From Lentisphaeria bacterium (GTDB lineage: Bacteria > Verrucomicrobiota > Lentisphaeria > Victivallales > Victivallaceae): 64,000 nucleotides of DNA. Of this stretch, positions 53,345 to 63,214 are shown one piece after another. The stretch is taken from the NCBI GenBank assembly GCA_017508385.1, contig JAFVZB010000073.1:1-64000 (forward strand), given 5' to 3'. Every line of letters begins with the position of its first letter. The stretch's first letter is position 1. A model generated the notes under the pieces. It was given only the letters and a program-made list of their open reading frames with translations. It was not told the DNA's origin and ran no database searches. A program made the position numbers and the translations under genes.

Positions 53345-53938
53345 ATGATCCTTGGTCTGACCGGAGCCATCGGCAGCGGAAAAAGTGCTGTTCTTGCGGT
53401 ATTTTCAAAGCTGAACTGGAAAACTGTTGATGCAGATAAATTGTGTCATCAGGTATATGAGAGAGCTTCGGATGAGTTTGTTTCAGGTTTGAAAAAACTT
53501 TTCGGTGACAAATGCGTTCATCAGGATGGGACCATTGACCGCAAGGTGATAGCCAACTCGGTTTTCAGCTCAAAAGAGATGCTTGAACAACTCGAAGAGC
53601 TGATTATTCCTGAGTTTGAAAAGGAGTTTCAGAAATTTATTGCCGACTGCCGCAAAAATCAGCAGAACGCAATTTGCGAGATCCCCCTGCTCTTTGAAAA
53701 AAATTATGCCGGATTTTTCGACGCCGTAATCGGCATCTGGGTTCCGGAAAAACTGCGCAGAACAAGGCTGAAAGAGCTGCGCAATATGAGTGAAGATGAT
53801 ATTTCACGGCGTGAAGCCAATCAGTTTTCCGCCGAAAAAAAGATTGAACTTGCCGACTACTGCATCGTCAATGACGGCAGTATCGGAGAGACTGAAAAAC
53901 AGATAAAAGAGTTGCTCAAGAGCCTTTTGCCGGAGTGA
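53345..53938 (+). CDS. coaE: dephospho-CoA kinase
   Basis: About 197 residues from ATG 53345. The P-loop GAIGSGKSAV is at 7-16, VDADKLCHQVYE near 32 carries the catalytic Asp, IPLLFEKNY is near 105, and a C-terminal YCIVNDGSIGETEKQI helix region follows. It phosphorylates dephospho-CoA in the last step of CoA synthesis. A gap of about 257 bases with palindromes precedes it, so it likely has its own promoter (TTGCAA 53115-53120 with TACATT 53137-53142). Confidence 0.94.
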   Translation: MILGLTGAIGSGKSAVLAVFSKLNWKTVDADKLCHQVYERASDEFVSGLKKLFGDKCVHQDGTIDRKVIANSVFSSKEMLEQLEELIIPEFEKEFQKFIADCRKNQQNAICEIPLLFEKNYAGFFDAVIGIWVPEKLRRTRLKELRNMSEDDISRREANQFSAEKKIELADYCIVNDGSIGETEKQIKELLKSLLPE

Positions 53939-54029
53939 TTTCAGAATAAGAAATCCGGCATGGCAAACACAGAAAATTGATATACAATTCAATAATACAT
54001 ATTGAAATAAAAAGAGGTAAGAAAAAAGA

Positions 54030-55781
54030 ATGAACGACGAGACCAATCAGCTTTTTCCGGCAGAAGAAACTCCCCAGGTGCAGCCCAAACGCCGCGGACG
54101 CCCCCGCAAAAACCCTTTACCGGAAGAAAATGCTGTAAAAGTTCCTGCTCCGACCGAGACAGCCGCTGCCGAAACCGTTGCTGAGAAAGTTCCTGCAAAG
54201 CGGGGAAGAAAACCCAAAGCCGCAGCCGCCAACGCTGAAACAGCCGCTCCTGAAGTCAATACTGCTCCGCCGATGCCCGCAGTTCCCGCTGAAACTCCGG
54301 CTCCGGCAGCTCAGGAAAACAGTGCTCCGTCAGCCCCCCGCCCTGAAAATCAGGAAAACACTTTCCAGCAGCGTCAGAAACCGGCTTTCACTCCCGGAGA
54401 ACACCGTTCAGGCAATGACCGCCGCTTCAACAAAAAGAACCGCCGCAACAACCGCAACAACAACTACCAGACGAACCAGAATCAGGAGTACGAAGATTTC
54501 ATTCCTGAAAACGCAGAACCCGGCATCAACATCGCCGAATTGCAGGCAAAATCAATGCAGGAGTTGACCGCCATCGGTATGGAACTGGGCATCGAGGGAA
54601 TCGGTGCTCTCGACAAACCCACTCTGGTCTGCGAAATACTGCGTGCCAACGCCGAAAAGAACGGCATCATGTACGGCAGCGGATATCTCGAAGTCCTGCC
54701 CGACGGATACGGATTCCTGCGCTCCCCCAGTTACAACTATCTGCCCTGCCCCGAGGATATCTATCTCAGTCCCTCACAAATCAAACGCTTCTCGCTCAAG
54801 ACCGGAGATTTCCTTACCGGACACATCCGTGCTCCGAGAGAAAAAGAGCGTTTCTTTGCCATGATAAAGGTTGACAGCATCAACAATGATGTTCCCGAGC
54901 GCAAGAAAGATATCATTCCGTTCAACAGCCTTGAACCGTACTTCCCGACTCAGCGGTTAGTTCTCGAGAAAGAGCCGGACAACTACTCCACACGAGTCGT
55001 TGACCTGGTAACTCCCATCGGCAAGGGTCAGCGCGGCTTGATCGTGGCACCTCCCCGCACCGGAAAGACCGTGCTGCTGCAGAAAGTGGCAAAGAGCATC
55101 CGTGCCAACAACCCTGAAGTCACCCTGATAATCCTGCTCATCGACGAGCGTCCTGAGGAGGTCACTGACATGAAGCGGGTGATCGACGCCGAAGTTGTGA
55201 GCTCAACTTTCGACGAGCCGCCGGAGCGTCACGCCCAGGTCGCCGAAATGGTCATCGAAAAGGCGAAACGTCTGGTCGAGTACGGCAAAGATGTGGTGAT
55301 CCTGCTCGACAGCATCACCCGTCTGGCAAGAGCCTACAACACATTGCAGCCGCACAGCGGAAAAGTCCTGACAGGAGGTGTTGACGCCACCGCTCTCAAC
55401 AAGCCCAAACGCTTCTTCGGAGCCGCCCGCAACATCGAGAACCACGGAAGTCTCACCATCATCGCCACAGCTCTGGTCGAAACCGGCAGCCGCATGGATG
55501 ATGTCATTTTCGAGGAGTTCAAAGGTACGGGAAACATGGAACTCCACCTCGACCGCAACATTTCCGACCGCCGCATCTACCCTGCCATCAACATCGAGAA
55601 ATCGGGAACCCGTAAAGAGGAGCTCCTGCTGCATCCCGATGAGCTCAGCAAGGTCTGGATGCTGCGCAAAGCCATCAACGGAGCTCTTCCGGCTGAGGCC
55701 ATGGAAATGATTCTCGGCAGACTCAAAAAAGTCAAGACCAACATTGAGTTTCTGCTCACGCTCCAACCCGGTGCAAACTAA
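54030..55781 (+). CDS. rho: transcription termination factor Rho with AT-hook-like N-terminus
   Basis: 583 residues, longer than the ~420 of E. coli Rho. The first 160 residues are Ala/Pro/Asn-rich and disordered, with two AT-hook-like motifs (RRGRPRK near 13-23, KRGRKPK near 53-59) and an Asn/Arg-rich stretch. The Rho core follows. An N-terminal helical domain begins about 165, a cold-shock-like RNA-binding fold includes [19 protein letters not shown] near 215, and the P-loop [12 protein letters not shown] is near 340. Walker [16 protein letters not shown] is near 425. It is a hexameric RNA helicase that ends transcription. Confidence 0.95.
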   Translation: MNDETNQLFPAEETPQVQPKRRGRPRKNPLPEENAVKVPAPTETAAAETVAEKVPAKRGRKPKAAAANAETAAPEVNTAPPMPAVPAETPAPAAQENSAPSAPRPENQENTFQQRQKPAFTPGEHRSGNDRRFNKKNRRNNRNNNYQTNQNQEYEDFIPENAEPGINIAELQAKSMQELTAIGMELGIEGIGALDKPTLVCEILRANAEKNGIMYGSGYLEVLPDGYGFLRSPSYNYLPCPEDIYLSPSQIKRFSLKTGDFLTGHIRAPREKERFFAMIKVDSINNDVPERKKDIIPFNSLEPYFPTQRLVLEKEPDNYSTRVVDLVTPIGKGQRGLIVAPPRTGKTVLLQKVAKSIRANNPEVTLIILLIDERPEEVTDMKRVIDAEVVSSTFDEPPERHAQVAEMVIEKAKRLVEYGKDVVILLDSITRLARAYNTLQPHSGKVLTGGVDATALNKPKRFFGAARNIENHGSLTIIATALVETGSRMDDVIFEEFKGTGNMELHLDRNISDRRIYPAINIEKSGTRKEELLLHPDELSKVWMLRKAINGALPAEAMEMILGRLKKVKTNIEFLLTLQPGAN

Positions 55782-55793
55782 CAGGAAAAGACC

Positions 55794-56111
55794 ATGGCAT
55801 TCGGAGAAAACAAAAGAAACAGAAAGACTCCGTTTTTCACCTACGTGGGATACGCTCTTTTGCTGCTCATGCTGGCGGTTTCCACCGTGCTGCTTTTTCC
55901 CGCCTACCGCGAATACAAGGCGCAGCAGAAACAGCTGGCAGAGCTGAAAAAAGAGCTCGCTAAAAACAAAGAGGAGCGTGATGCAAAACTCAAAATGTAC
56001 AACGCTCTCGAGCGTGATCCCAAGGCGGTCGAAAAAGTCGCCAGAGAGAAGTACCGGCTGCTGAAAGAGGGTGAAACAGTCCTCATTTTCAGGAAAGATG
56101 AAAAAAAATAG
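55794..56111 (+). CDS. FtsB/DivIC-like septum formation initiator
   Basis: 105 residues: a short basic cytoplasmic N-terminus, one transmembrane helix (about 20-39), then a coiled coil (QQKQLAELKKELAKNKEERD) and a short region ending DPKAVEKVAREKYRLLKEGE, the usual FtsB/DivIC end. It would help assemble the division complex. AGGAAAAGA precedes the start, 12 bases after the rho stop, so it may share rho's transcript. Family assignment rests on layout and the C-terminal motif. Confidence 0.78.
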   Translation: MAFGENKRNRKTPFFTYVGYALLLLMLAVSTVLLFPAYREYKAQQKQLAELKKELAKNKEERDAKLKMYNALERDPKAVEKVAREKYRLLKEGETVLIFRKDEKK

Positions 56112-56140
56112 TTTTTTTTCAAAAAAATACTGTTTTTCCC

Positions 56141-56168
56141 TTTGACAAGAGACTTTTTATTTATATAT
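56141..56168 (+). promoter_or_regulatory. candidate promoter of the LysM lipoprotein gene
   Basis: TTGACA at 56141-56146, 16-base spacer, TATATT at 56163-56168. It lies about 84 bases before the ATG. Confidence 0.5.
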
Positions 56169-56251
56169 TATAACAACGCATTAAAAATAAACAAACCGGG
56201 GTGATTTCAAAGTACTTGCAGGAGTATTTGAAGTTTCTCCACAAAACAAGA

Positions 56252-57328
56252 ATGGGCAAAAAAAAGATGAAAAAAATGACTGCATTGTTTGCCGCCGGAA
56301 TCGGAGCTTTGGTACTCACCGGCTGCGGTACTCACGAAGTAATGGGTGAGCGTTATTACAAAAACTCAGACGGCAGCGAAACCAATGTTCCCGCAGCCAG
56401 ACAGGGTGCTCCTGCCGAGCAGCCTGAACAGCCCGAAACTCCTGCTCCCGCTCCCGAAAAGCAGTTCCGCGGCTACGAGCCGATGCAGCAGCTCGACAGC
56501 GACAAAATCGCCGGACTTGATGAAAAGAACACCAAGTCTGTCAGAAAGTCATCCGGAAAAGTCGCCGCCAAAGGCAAGAGCAAGATTTACAAAGTCCGCC
56601 GCGGAGATAATCCGAGCCGCATCGCTGCCCGTCACCGCATTTCCGTTGCCGCACTCATGCAGGCGAACAACCTTGACGAAGCCGGAGCAAAGAGACTCAG
56701 GATCGGTCAGAAACTGGTGATCCCCGCTCCGGGAACCAAAGCAGTTTACAAAGGCAAAAAAGCCGCTCCCGCAAAAAAGGCAAAGAAAAACCAAGCCGCT
56801 CCCGCCTCATCAAAGGCTCTCAATGCTGACGGAACCTACTCTGTCAAACGCGGAGACTCCCCCGAGCGCATTGCCCGCAAGTTCAAAGTCAAAGTTGTTG
56901 ACCTGCTCAAGGCGAACAACCTCGACGAGGCATCAAGCCGCCGTCTCCAGATCGGTCAGAAACTGGTGATCCCGGGCTCTCCTGCCGTAGTCACTCCGAA
57001 AAAGGATGACACTCAGAGCGTTACCACTCCCACCACCACCACCACTCCTGGTCCGAATCCTCCGGTTGCGCCCACAGGCGTCGATGACCCCTTCAAAGGC
57101 ATTGACAACCAGACTCCCGCCGCCACTCCTGCCGCCGGCACCAACACTCCCGCCGAAACCGAGAGCGACACCGGCGACATCATCAGCCAGGCCGTCCTTG
57201 AGGATATCAGCCTCGCCGATTTCGCCAAGAAACACAACACCACCGTTGAAGAGCTCAAAAAAATCAACAAGAGACCGCTTCCCGATATGCTGAAGCAGAA
57301 CGAGCTCATCGATATCCCCTTGAGATAA
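56252..57328 (+). CDS. lipoprotein with LysM cell-wall-binding domains
   Basis: About 358 residues. ATG 56252 gives a basic start and a lipobox (ALVLTGCG), so it is lipid-anchored; ATG 56267 is also possible. Two clear LysM domains follow: KVRRGDNPSRIAARHRISVAALMQANNL near 110-145 and VKRGDSPERIARKFKVKVVDLLKANNL near 195-230. A third, weaker LysM-like unit (LADFAKKHNTTVEELKKIN) lies near the C-terminus. Ala/Pro/Thr-rich linkers join them. It should bind peptidoglycan at the envelope. No peptidase domain is present. Confidence 0.86.
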   Translation: MGKKKMKKMTALFAAGIGALVLTGCGTHEVMGERYYKNSDGSETNVPAARQGAPAEQPEQPETPAPAPEKQFRGYEPMQQLDSDKIAGLDEKNTKSVRKSSGKVAAKGKSKIYKVRRGDNPSRIAARHRISVAALMQANNLDEAGAKRLRIGQKLVIPAPGTKAVYKGKKAAPAKKAKKNQAAPASSKALNADGTYSVKRGDSPERIARKFKVKVVDLLKANNLDEASSRRLQIGQKLVIPGSPAVVTPKKDDTQSVTTPTTTTTPGPNPPVAPTGVDDPFKGIDNQTPAATPAAGTNTPAETESDTGDIISQAVLEDISLADFAKKHNTTVEELKKINKRPLPDMLKQNELIDIPLR

Positions 57329-57407
57329 CCCGTCAAACACCGATGATTCACTCCGGAACTGTGAAGTTGCTTTGCAGTTCCGGATATTCGTTAGAACAAA
57401 CAATTCC

Positions 57408-59234
57408 ATGACCCGGACTGAACTCAAAAGTTTTCTCGAAGCCCGAACCGTCATCTTTGACGGAGCTTTCGGCACCGAGCTTTACCGCCGCAACTTTTTT
57501 GTCAACACAAGTTACGACAACCTCAACCTTGCGGCAAGCGATGTTGTTGCGTCGATACATCAGGCATACGTCGATGCCGGAGCCGATGTTTTGACCACCA
57601 ACACATACAGTGCCAACACCCTGCACCTCGGCAGATTCGGTCTGGCGGAAAACATGGAAAAAATAAATATCGCCGCCGTCTCACTCGCCCGCAAAGCCGC
57701 CGCAGGGAAGCCGGAAATACTTATCGCAGGTTCGCTCGGTCCTGCTCCCCGTGATGCCGGAAAAGAGGAGTCTTGCCGTGCCCTGCAGCAGCAAGCCGAT
57801 GTCCTGCTGAAAGCGGGAGCGGATTTTCTGCTTTTTGAATCGATATCCAACGCCGATGACCTCGACACTGTATTGAAGATGACTCTGCCCGGTGATACCG
57901 CCTGGGTGCCGAGCTTTGTTCTTGATGAAAATGCCCGGTTGACCGATTCCACCGGAATTGATGAGATTTTGAAAAAACTTGAAGCTGCCGCAGTGAAACC
58001 TGCCGCATTCGGAGTAAACTGCGGCTGCGGTCCTGACGTAACTTTTGAGGCAGTGCAGAAGATAATCAAAAAACTTCCGCTGCCGCTGATAGTCCAGCCG
58101 GGAGCCGGAGTGCCGAAAAACGTGGATAACCGCTTCATGCCGATGACCACGCCTGAATACTTCACCACATACGCATTGCGCTATGTCACGCTCGGAGCAA
58201 AGGCGGTCGGCGGATGCTGCGGCATATCTCCTGAACACATCGCCGACCTGGTACGCTCTCTCAAGCCGATGGCGAAGAGCGCAAATCCGACTGTGCTCGA
58301 CGTAAAAATCAAGGAGGATATTCCGTTACTGGAAGAGACTCCGACTTCCGAAAAGAGCTCTTTCGGAGCAAAACTTGCCTCAGGCAAATTCATAAAACTG
58401 CTTGAACTTACTCCTCCCAAAGGAATATCTCTCGACTCCGCCGTGAGCAAGGCACAGCTTATCAAAGCCGCAGGCTTCGATGCCATAAATCTGCCCGACG
58501 GTCCGAGAGCGAGCTGCCGGGTGTCGCAAATCATCACCGCACTCGAAATTCAGGAAAAAGTCGGAATCGAGACCATCATCCACTGCTGTGCCCGTGACCG
58601 AAATCTGATAAGTCTGCAATCGATGATACTCGGCTGCATGGCAAAAAATCTGAGAAACATCCTGTTCATCACCGGAGACCCGCCGAAACTGGGCAACTAC
58701 CCGTTCAGCTCAGGCGTTTTCGATGTTGATGCCATCGGACTTGTAAAGCTGCAGAAAAGGCTCAATCAGGGTGTCGATATCGGAGGCGTTCCACTGGGCA
58801 ACAACGAAAAAACCTCGATCGTAGCCGGAGTCGGTGCCGACCCCAACGCCATTGATATGGAACGTGAATACCGCCGTCTTGCCGAAAAAGTTGAAGCCGG
58901 AGCTGAGTTTATCATCACCCAGCCGGTATTTGAACCCGAAGTCCTGCTCGAATTTCTGAAAAAGACACGTCATCTCGGCTGTCCCGTAATCGCCGGAGTC
59001 TGGCCGTTCGCCAGCTACCGCAACGCCCAGTTCATGAAAACAGAGGTTCCCGGAGTAGTCGTTCCCGACTGGATAATGGAGGCGATGAAAAATGCCGGAG
59101 ACAAAGATGCCCAGCGTGCCGAAGGCATACGCATAGCCCGCTCCATCATCGATGCAATCAAAGGCGATGTAAGGGGCATCGCCACCAGTGCTCCGCTCGG
59201 AAATGTGAACACTGCCATCGAAGTGTGCAGATGA
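57408..59234 (+). CDS. bifunctional homocysteine S-methyltransferase / methylenetetrahydrofolate reductase
   Basis: About 608 residues from ATG 57408. The N-terminal half (to about 300) is the homocysteine methyltransferase barrel: FDGAFGTELYRR, TTNTYSANTLHL, and the zinc cysteines in GVNCGCGP and GGCCGIS. The C-terminal half is MTHFR-like: KLLELTPPKGI, DAINLPDGPRAS, ILFITGDPPKL and FIITQPVFEPEVLLEFL. It couples reduction of methylene-THF with methyl transfer to homocysteine, as in YitJ-type enzymes. Both halves look intact. Confidence 0.9.
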   Translation: MTRTELKSFLEARTVIFDGAFGTELYRRNFFVNTSYDNLNLAASDVVASIHQAYVDAGADVLTTNTYSANTLHLGRFGLAENMEKINIAAVSLARKAAAGKPEILIAGSLGPAPRDAGKEESCRALQQQADVLLKAGADFLLFESISNADDLDTVLKMTLPGDTAWVPSFVLDENARLTDSTGIDEILKKLEAAAVKPAAFGVNCGCGPDVTFEAVQKIIKKLPLPLIVQPGAGVPKNVDNRFMPMTTPEYFTTYALRYVTLGAKAVGGCCGISPEHIADLVRSLKPMAKSANPTVLDVKIKEDIPLLEETPTSEKSSFGAKLASGKFIKLLELTPPKGISLDSAVSKAQLIKAAGFDAINLPDGPRASCRVSQIITALEIQEKVGIETIIHCCARDRNLISLQSMILGCMAKNLRNILFITGDPPKLGNYPFSSGVFDVDAIGLVKLQKRLNQGVDIGGVPLGNNEKTSIVAGVGADPNAIDMEREYRRLAEKVEAGAEFIITQPVFEPEVLLEFLKKTRHLGCPVIAGVWPFASYRNAQFMKTEVPGVVVPDWIMEAMKNAGDKDAQRAEGIRIARSIIDAIKGDVRGIATSAPLGNVNTAIEVCR

Positions 59235-59281
59235 TCCCCTGCCCTGCGGCAATATTTCCTGAGTTTTTTATTCTTATGCAG

Positions 59282-59310
59282 TTGCAGTTCTCTGTTTGCC
59301 GGGCTATATT
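59282..59310 (+). promoter_or_regulatory. candidate promoter of lysS
   Basis: TTGCAG at 59282-59287, 17-base spacer, TATATT at 59305-59310, 48 bases before the ATG. Confidence 0.55.
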
Positions 59311-59358
59311 ATATAAATGTACTATAGTTTTGAACAAAAATATATCCGGAGTATAAAA

Positions 59359-60867
59359 ATGTCAGAAGAAAACACTCAGATCATTCCGAATCAGAGCGAA
59401 ATCGTTTCCCAGCGCATCGCAAAACTTGACACCTGGCGTGAAGCAGGTATAAATCCCTTCGGAGCAGGCTATCCCGATGTTCAGAAAATCGCCGATATCC
59501 GTGCCTCATTTGTGCCGCCCGCCGACCCTGAAGCCGACCCCCACGCCGGTCCTGAGGTCAACGTGGCAGGTCGTCTCGTCGCCAAACGCGGAATGGGCAA
59601 ATCCATTTTCGCCGATGTGCGTGACAGCAGCGGAAGAATCCAGCTCTTCGCCGGAAAGAGCGACCTCACCGAAGAGGATTTTGCCACCTTCAAAAGACTT
59701 GATATCGGCGATATCGTCGGTATCAAAGGCAGACTCTTTGTCACCAAGATGGGAGAGGTCACCATCCGTGTCGCCAAGCCGACTCTGCTTTCAAAATCAC
59801 TGAGACCGCTGCCGGAAAAATTTCACGGCTTGACCGATGTCGAGCAGCGTTACCGCCAGCGTTATCTTGATATGATCGCCAATCCCGAGGTGATGGAGGT
59901 CTTCAAGAAGCGCAGTGCCATTATCAGAGAGGTCCGCAACTTCCTCGCCGGGCGTGGATTTATGGAAGTTGAGACTCCGATGCTCCAGCCGCTCGCAGGC
60001 GGAGCATCTGCAAATCCGTTCGTCACCCGTTACGAGGCTCTTGACTCAGACGTTTACATGCGTATCGCTCCCGAGCTCTACCTCAAACGCCTGCTGGTCG
60101 GCGGATTTGAGCGGGTCTTTGAGCTCAACAGAAGTTTCCGCAACGAGGGACTCGACCGCAGACACAATCCTGAGTTCACCATGCTTGAGATCTATCAGGC
60201 TTACGGAAACTGCGAGAGCATGATGGAGCTCATCGAGTCGATGATTTCCACCGTTGCCATGAAGGTTTGCGGAACTCTGAAAATCGAGCACGCCAATGGT
60301 AAAGTTCTCGACTTCACTCCTCCCTTCAGACGTGCGACCTATCACGATCTGGTCAAAGAAAAGGGCGGTGATGACTGGTTCGATATCACCTTTGCCGAGC
60401 GTGTCGAAAGAGGCAGAAAGCTCGGACTCGATGTCAACGACAAGATGAGTGACCTCGATGTCACCAATGAGCTGTACGAAAAACTGGTCGAACCCAACAA
60501 CATCCAGCCGACCTTCGTCACCCGTCTGCCTGCGGAACTGCTTCCGCTCGCCAATCCCTGCGCCGACGACCCGAGTCTGGTCGATGTGTTCGAGCTCGGC
60601 GTCAACGGCATGGAGCTTGCTCCTGCATACAGCGAGCTGAACAACCCGGTCATCCAGCGTCAGCGTTTCATGGATCAGTTCGAGAAGAACAAAGCCGAGG
60701 GCGACGAAGTTTCCAACAAGATCGACGAGGACTTCCTGACCGCTCTCGAATACGGAATGCCTCCCGCCGGAGGAATGGGTGTCGGTATCGACCGTCTGGT
60801 CATGGCTCTCACCGGAGCAGAGTCCATCCGTGACGTCATCCTCTTCCCCCAGATGCGCCGCATCTGA
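59359..60867 (+). CDS. lysS: lysyl-tRNA synthetase, class II
   Basis: About 502 residues; ATG 59359 follows GGAG at a good distance and the upstream in-frame codons overlap the promoter region. The OB-fold anticodon domain (about 55-145) has GRLVAKRGMGKSIFADVRD. Class II motif 2 is FRNEGLDRRHNPEFTMLE and motif 3 GMPPAGGMGVGIDRLVM, with DVILFPQMR at the end. It charges tRNA-Lys. Monocistronic, with a strong terminator. Confidence 0.97.
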   Translation: MSEENTQIIPNQSEIVSQRIAKLDTWREAGINPFGAGYPDVQKIADIRASFVPPADPEADPHAGPEVNVAGRLVAKRGMGKSIFADVRDSSGRIQLFAGKSDLTEEDFATFKRLDIGDIVGIKGRLFVTKMGEVTIRVAKPTLLSKSLRPLPEKFHGLTDVEQRYRQRYLDMIANPEVMEVFKKRSAIIREVRNFLAGRGFMEVETPMLQPLAGGASANPFVTRYEALDSDVYMRIAPELYLKRLLVGGFERVFELNRSFRNEGLDRRHNPEFTMLEIYQAYGNCESMMELIESMISTVAMKVCGTLKIEHANGKVLDFTPPFRRATYHDLVKEKGGDDWFDITFAERVERGRKLGLDVNDKMSDLDVTNELYEKLVEPNNIQPTFVTRLPAELLPLANPCADDPSLVDVFELGVNGMELAPAYSELNNPVIQRQRFMDQFEKNKAEGDEVSNKIDEDFLTALEYGMPPAGGMGVGIDRLVMALTGAESIRDVILFPQMRRI

Positions 60868-60885
60868 AAAAGCATTGAAGATACC

Positions 60886-60920
60886 AAGCGGAAGCTGTGC
60901 TGCACAGCTTCCGCTTTTTT
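60886..60920 (+). terminator. intrinsic terminator of lysS
   Basis: Arms 60886-60899 and 60903-60916 form a long perfect stem (AGCGGAAGCTGTGC) followed by a T-run, 18 bases after the lysS stop. Confidence 0.92.
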
Positions 60921-61205
60921 ATATCAATGGCTCTGTTCCCGACATTGGTAGGTAAAAGTAAATAAAAAAGTTTCCCCGCTTTTCTTGAAAGGGAGAGAGG
61001 GGCGCGGGGAGAGAGGGAAAACTTCTTTTCTCGTGAAAAGAAGTTTTCACGCTTTCCCCGCATCATCTACCCATATCAGGAACAAATCTATATCAATAAA
61101 GCTCAGGATAAACTCTGTTTCAGTACATTTTTGACTTGATTTTAAGCGCTTTTGAATATACATTAAACCCTGTTAACACTTGTCATAAAAACCGGAGATT
61201 TTCTA
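60921..61205. other. gap between lysS terminator and the epimerase gene
   Basis: With the terminator it makes 338 gene-free bases. It contains the second copy of the hairpin repeat and, nearer the epimerase, a TTGACT at 61131-61136 without a well-placed -10. No RNA gene is recognised. Confidence 0.6.
61003..61061. repeat. large hairpin repeat, copy 2
   Basis: GCGGGGA...GGGAAAACTTCTTTTCTC folds on GAAAAGAAGTTTTC...TCCCCGC with a few mismatches. The CTCGTGAAAA core and the following CATCATCT match the element at 42121-42177. Confidence 0.78.
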
Positions 61206-62207
61206 ATGAAAAAAATTCTCGTTCTCGGCGCAACCGGAGCCATGGGTAAATACCTCGTTCCCCGCCTGGCAGATATGAACTGCAAAGTAGATGCGGTCGC
61301 TCTGGATAAATTTCCGCTCGAACATCCCAATATCAACAGTATCGTCACTCCGAACGCCCGTGACGGCAAATATATGCTCGAGCTGCTTGCAAACAAATAT
61401 GACGGCGTCGTGGATTTTCTGGTTTACAACACCGAACTGATAACCACTTTCCTGCCGATGATGGTCGAAAATTGCGGACACTATATTTATCTATCCTCTT
61501 ACCGGGTCTATGACAACAAAGAAATTCCGATAAAAGAAACCAGTCCGAGACTCTGCGACACTGCCGATGAGCAGCTGATAAAACTCTCTGACGATTACAG
61601 CATCTACAAAGCACGCGGCGAAGATGTTTTGAAACTCCTGCCGCAGAAAAACTGGACCGTCATCCGTCCGGCGATCACTTACAGTTACCTGCGCAACCAA
61701 CTGGTCACTCTTGAACTTCACAACACTGTCGGAAGAGCAAAACAGGGCAAAACCGTTGTTCTTCCAGAGGAGGCACGGAGCGTTCAGGCAACGATGTCAT
61801 GGGGCGGAGATGTTGCGGAAATGATATCCAAACTGCTCTTCAACGACAAGGCTCTCGCCGAAGTATTCACCACATCAACAGCCGAACACCACACCTGGGA
61901 AGAGGTCGCCGGCTACTACACTGAAATCTGCGGTCTCAAGCCGCTCTGGGTTCCAAAAGATGAGTATCTCGGCATCGTCAATGACTTCAAATACTCAAAC
62001 GGTTCCCGCTGGCAGCTCGAATGTGACCGTCTCTTCGACCGGGTCATCGACAACTCGAAGGTGCTCGATGCCACCGGAATGAAGCAAGCCGACCTCATGC
62101 CGTTGAGAAAGGGACTCGAGCTTGAGATATCAAAAATACCGGCAGATTTCAAATGGCGTCCCAATGAGCGCATGGATAACTATTTAGCAAAATGCGGAAT
62201 AAAATAA
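61206..62207 (+). CDS. NAD-dependent epimerase/dehydratase-like protein
   Basis: 333 residues of the extended SDR type. The nucleotide motif LGATGAMGKYLVPRLADM is at 6-23. YLSSYRVYDN near 98 stands in the Ser position, and Y-x-x-x-K in DYSIYKARGEDVLK near 136 is the catalytic pair. It likely acts on a nucleotide sugar or a free sugar, but sequence near the substrate site gives no further hint. The next gene is an oxidoreductase 18 bases downstream, which suggests an operon leading to the GH38 gene. Confidence 0.8.
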   Translation: MKKILVLGATGAMGKYLVPRLADMNCKVDAVALDKFPLEHPNINSIVTPNARDGKYMLELLANKYDGVVDFLVYNTELITTFLPMMVENCGHYIYLSSYRVYDNKEIPIKETSPRLCDTADEQLIKLSDDYSIYKARGEDVLKLLPQKNWTVIRPAITYSYLRNQLVTLELHNTVGRAKQGKTVVLPEEARSVQATMSWGGDVAEMISKLLFNDKALAEVFTTSTAEHHTWEEVAGYYTEICGLKPLWVPKDEYLGIVNDFKYSNGSRWQLECDRLFDRVIDNSKVLDATGMKQADLMPLRKGLELEISKIPADFKWRPNERMDNYLAKCGIK

Positions 62208-62225
62208 ATACGGAGAAAATCTACC

Positions 62226-63185
62226 ATGAAAGCAATGACTCTTGACGAAAAACTCAACTTTGTCTGGCGTGAAGTACCAGACCCGGTGCGCAAAGCAGAT
62301 GAAGTACTCATTGAAGTGCACGCGGCAGCGGTCAACCGTGCCGACCTCATGCAGAAAGACGGCTGCTACGCCTCTCCTCCCGAGTGGCCCCAGTGGTGCG
62401 GACTTGAGGTTTCCGGAATAGTTCTCGAAGCTCCGGAAGGTGCCGACGTCAAAGCCGGAGACAAAGTCTGTGCCCTTGTCGGCGGAGGCGGTTACTCCGA
62501 AAAAATCGCCGTTCCCGCCGGAATGGTCGTGCCGATTCCCGAGGGAATGACTCTCGTTGAGGCGGCTTCGATCCCCGAAGTGTGGTGCACGGTCTATCTC
62601 AACTTGATGTTTGAAGCAGGCGGACTCAAACCCGGTGACGTATTTTACGTTCAGGCAGGAGCAAGCGGAGTCGGTCTCGCCGCCATCCAGCTGGCAAAGC
62701 TCATGGGTGCTGAAGTCATCACCACCGTCGGCTCGGATGAAAAAATCAAGTTCGTCAAAAAGCTCGGAGCTGACTATGTGGTCGATCACCACAAAGAGGA
62801 TATCCGCAAGACTCTCGAAGCACATCCTCCGGCTGTCGCCCTCGACTGCATCGGCGGAAAACTCATGGGCGAGTGTCTGAAAAACATGGTCTTCGGCGGC
62901 AGATGGATAATGATCGCCACCATGGCAGGCGGAGAGACTCTCATAAATCTTGAAACCATTTGGAGAAAACGCATAAAACTCATCGGCAGCACTCTGCGCA
63001 GCCGTACCGCTGAGGAAAAAAGCCGCATCATGAAAGCTCTCCAAACCGAACTCTGGCCGCTCTTTACCGCCGGAAAACTCGTGAGCAACATCCACGCAGT
63101 ATTTCCGATAGCTCAAGTCGAAGAGGCACACGCTGTATTGCGCCGCTCAGAAAACATCGGTAAAGTGGTACTCACAATGAGGTAA
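62226..63185 (+). CDS. NADPH:quinone oxidoreductase-like MDR protein (PIG3/QOR family)
   Basis: 319 residues: VHAAAVNRADLMQKDGCYASPP near 30-52, the GLEVSGIV turn near 60, and the nucleotide motif QAGASGVGLAAIQLAKLMGA near 145-164. No zinc ligands, as in zeta-crystallin-type quinone reductases. It reduces quinones or enones with NADPH. GGAG precedes the start. A long open frame on the opposite strand is an artefact of codon usage. Confidence 0.87.
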   Translation: MKAMTLDEKLNFVWREVPDPVRKADEVLIEVHAAAVNRADLMQKDGCYASPPEWPQWCGLEVSGIVLEAPEGADVKAGDKVCALVGGGGYSEKIAVPAGMVVPIPEGMTLVEAASIPEVWCTVYLNLMFEAGGLKPGDVFYVQAGASGVGLAAIQLAKLMGAEVITTVGSDEKIKFVKKLGADYVVDHHKEDIRKTLEAHPPAVALDCIGGKLMGECLKNMVFGGRWIMIATMAGGETLINLETIWRKRIKLIGSTLRSRTAEEKSRIMKALQTELWPLFTAGKLVSNIHAVFPIAQVEEAHAVLRRSENIGKVVLTMR

Positions 63186-63214
63186 AAAGTATCCTTATGT
63201 CAAGGAGATGAAAA

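Noticed and set aside
53080..53430. 116-codon frame overlapping coaE
   Set aside because: It covers an intergenic gap and then runs out of frame through the coaE P-loop region; no domain is recognisable.
60921..61205. Possible tRNA or small RNA gene
   Set aside because: No cloverleaf or known RNA motif could be drawn; only the hairpin repeat is evident.
62184..63131. 315-codon open frame on the minus strand
   Set aside because: Antisense to the quinone oxidoreductase gene; composition is a mirror of its codons and no ribosome site is seen.
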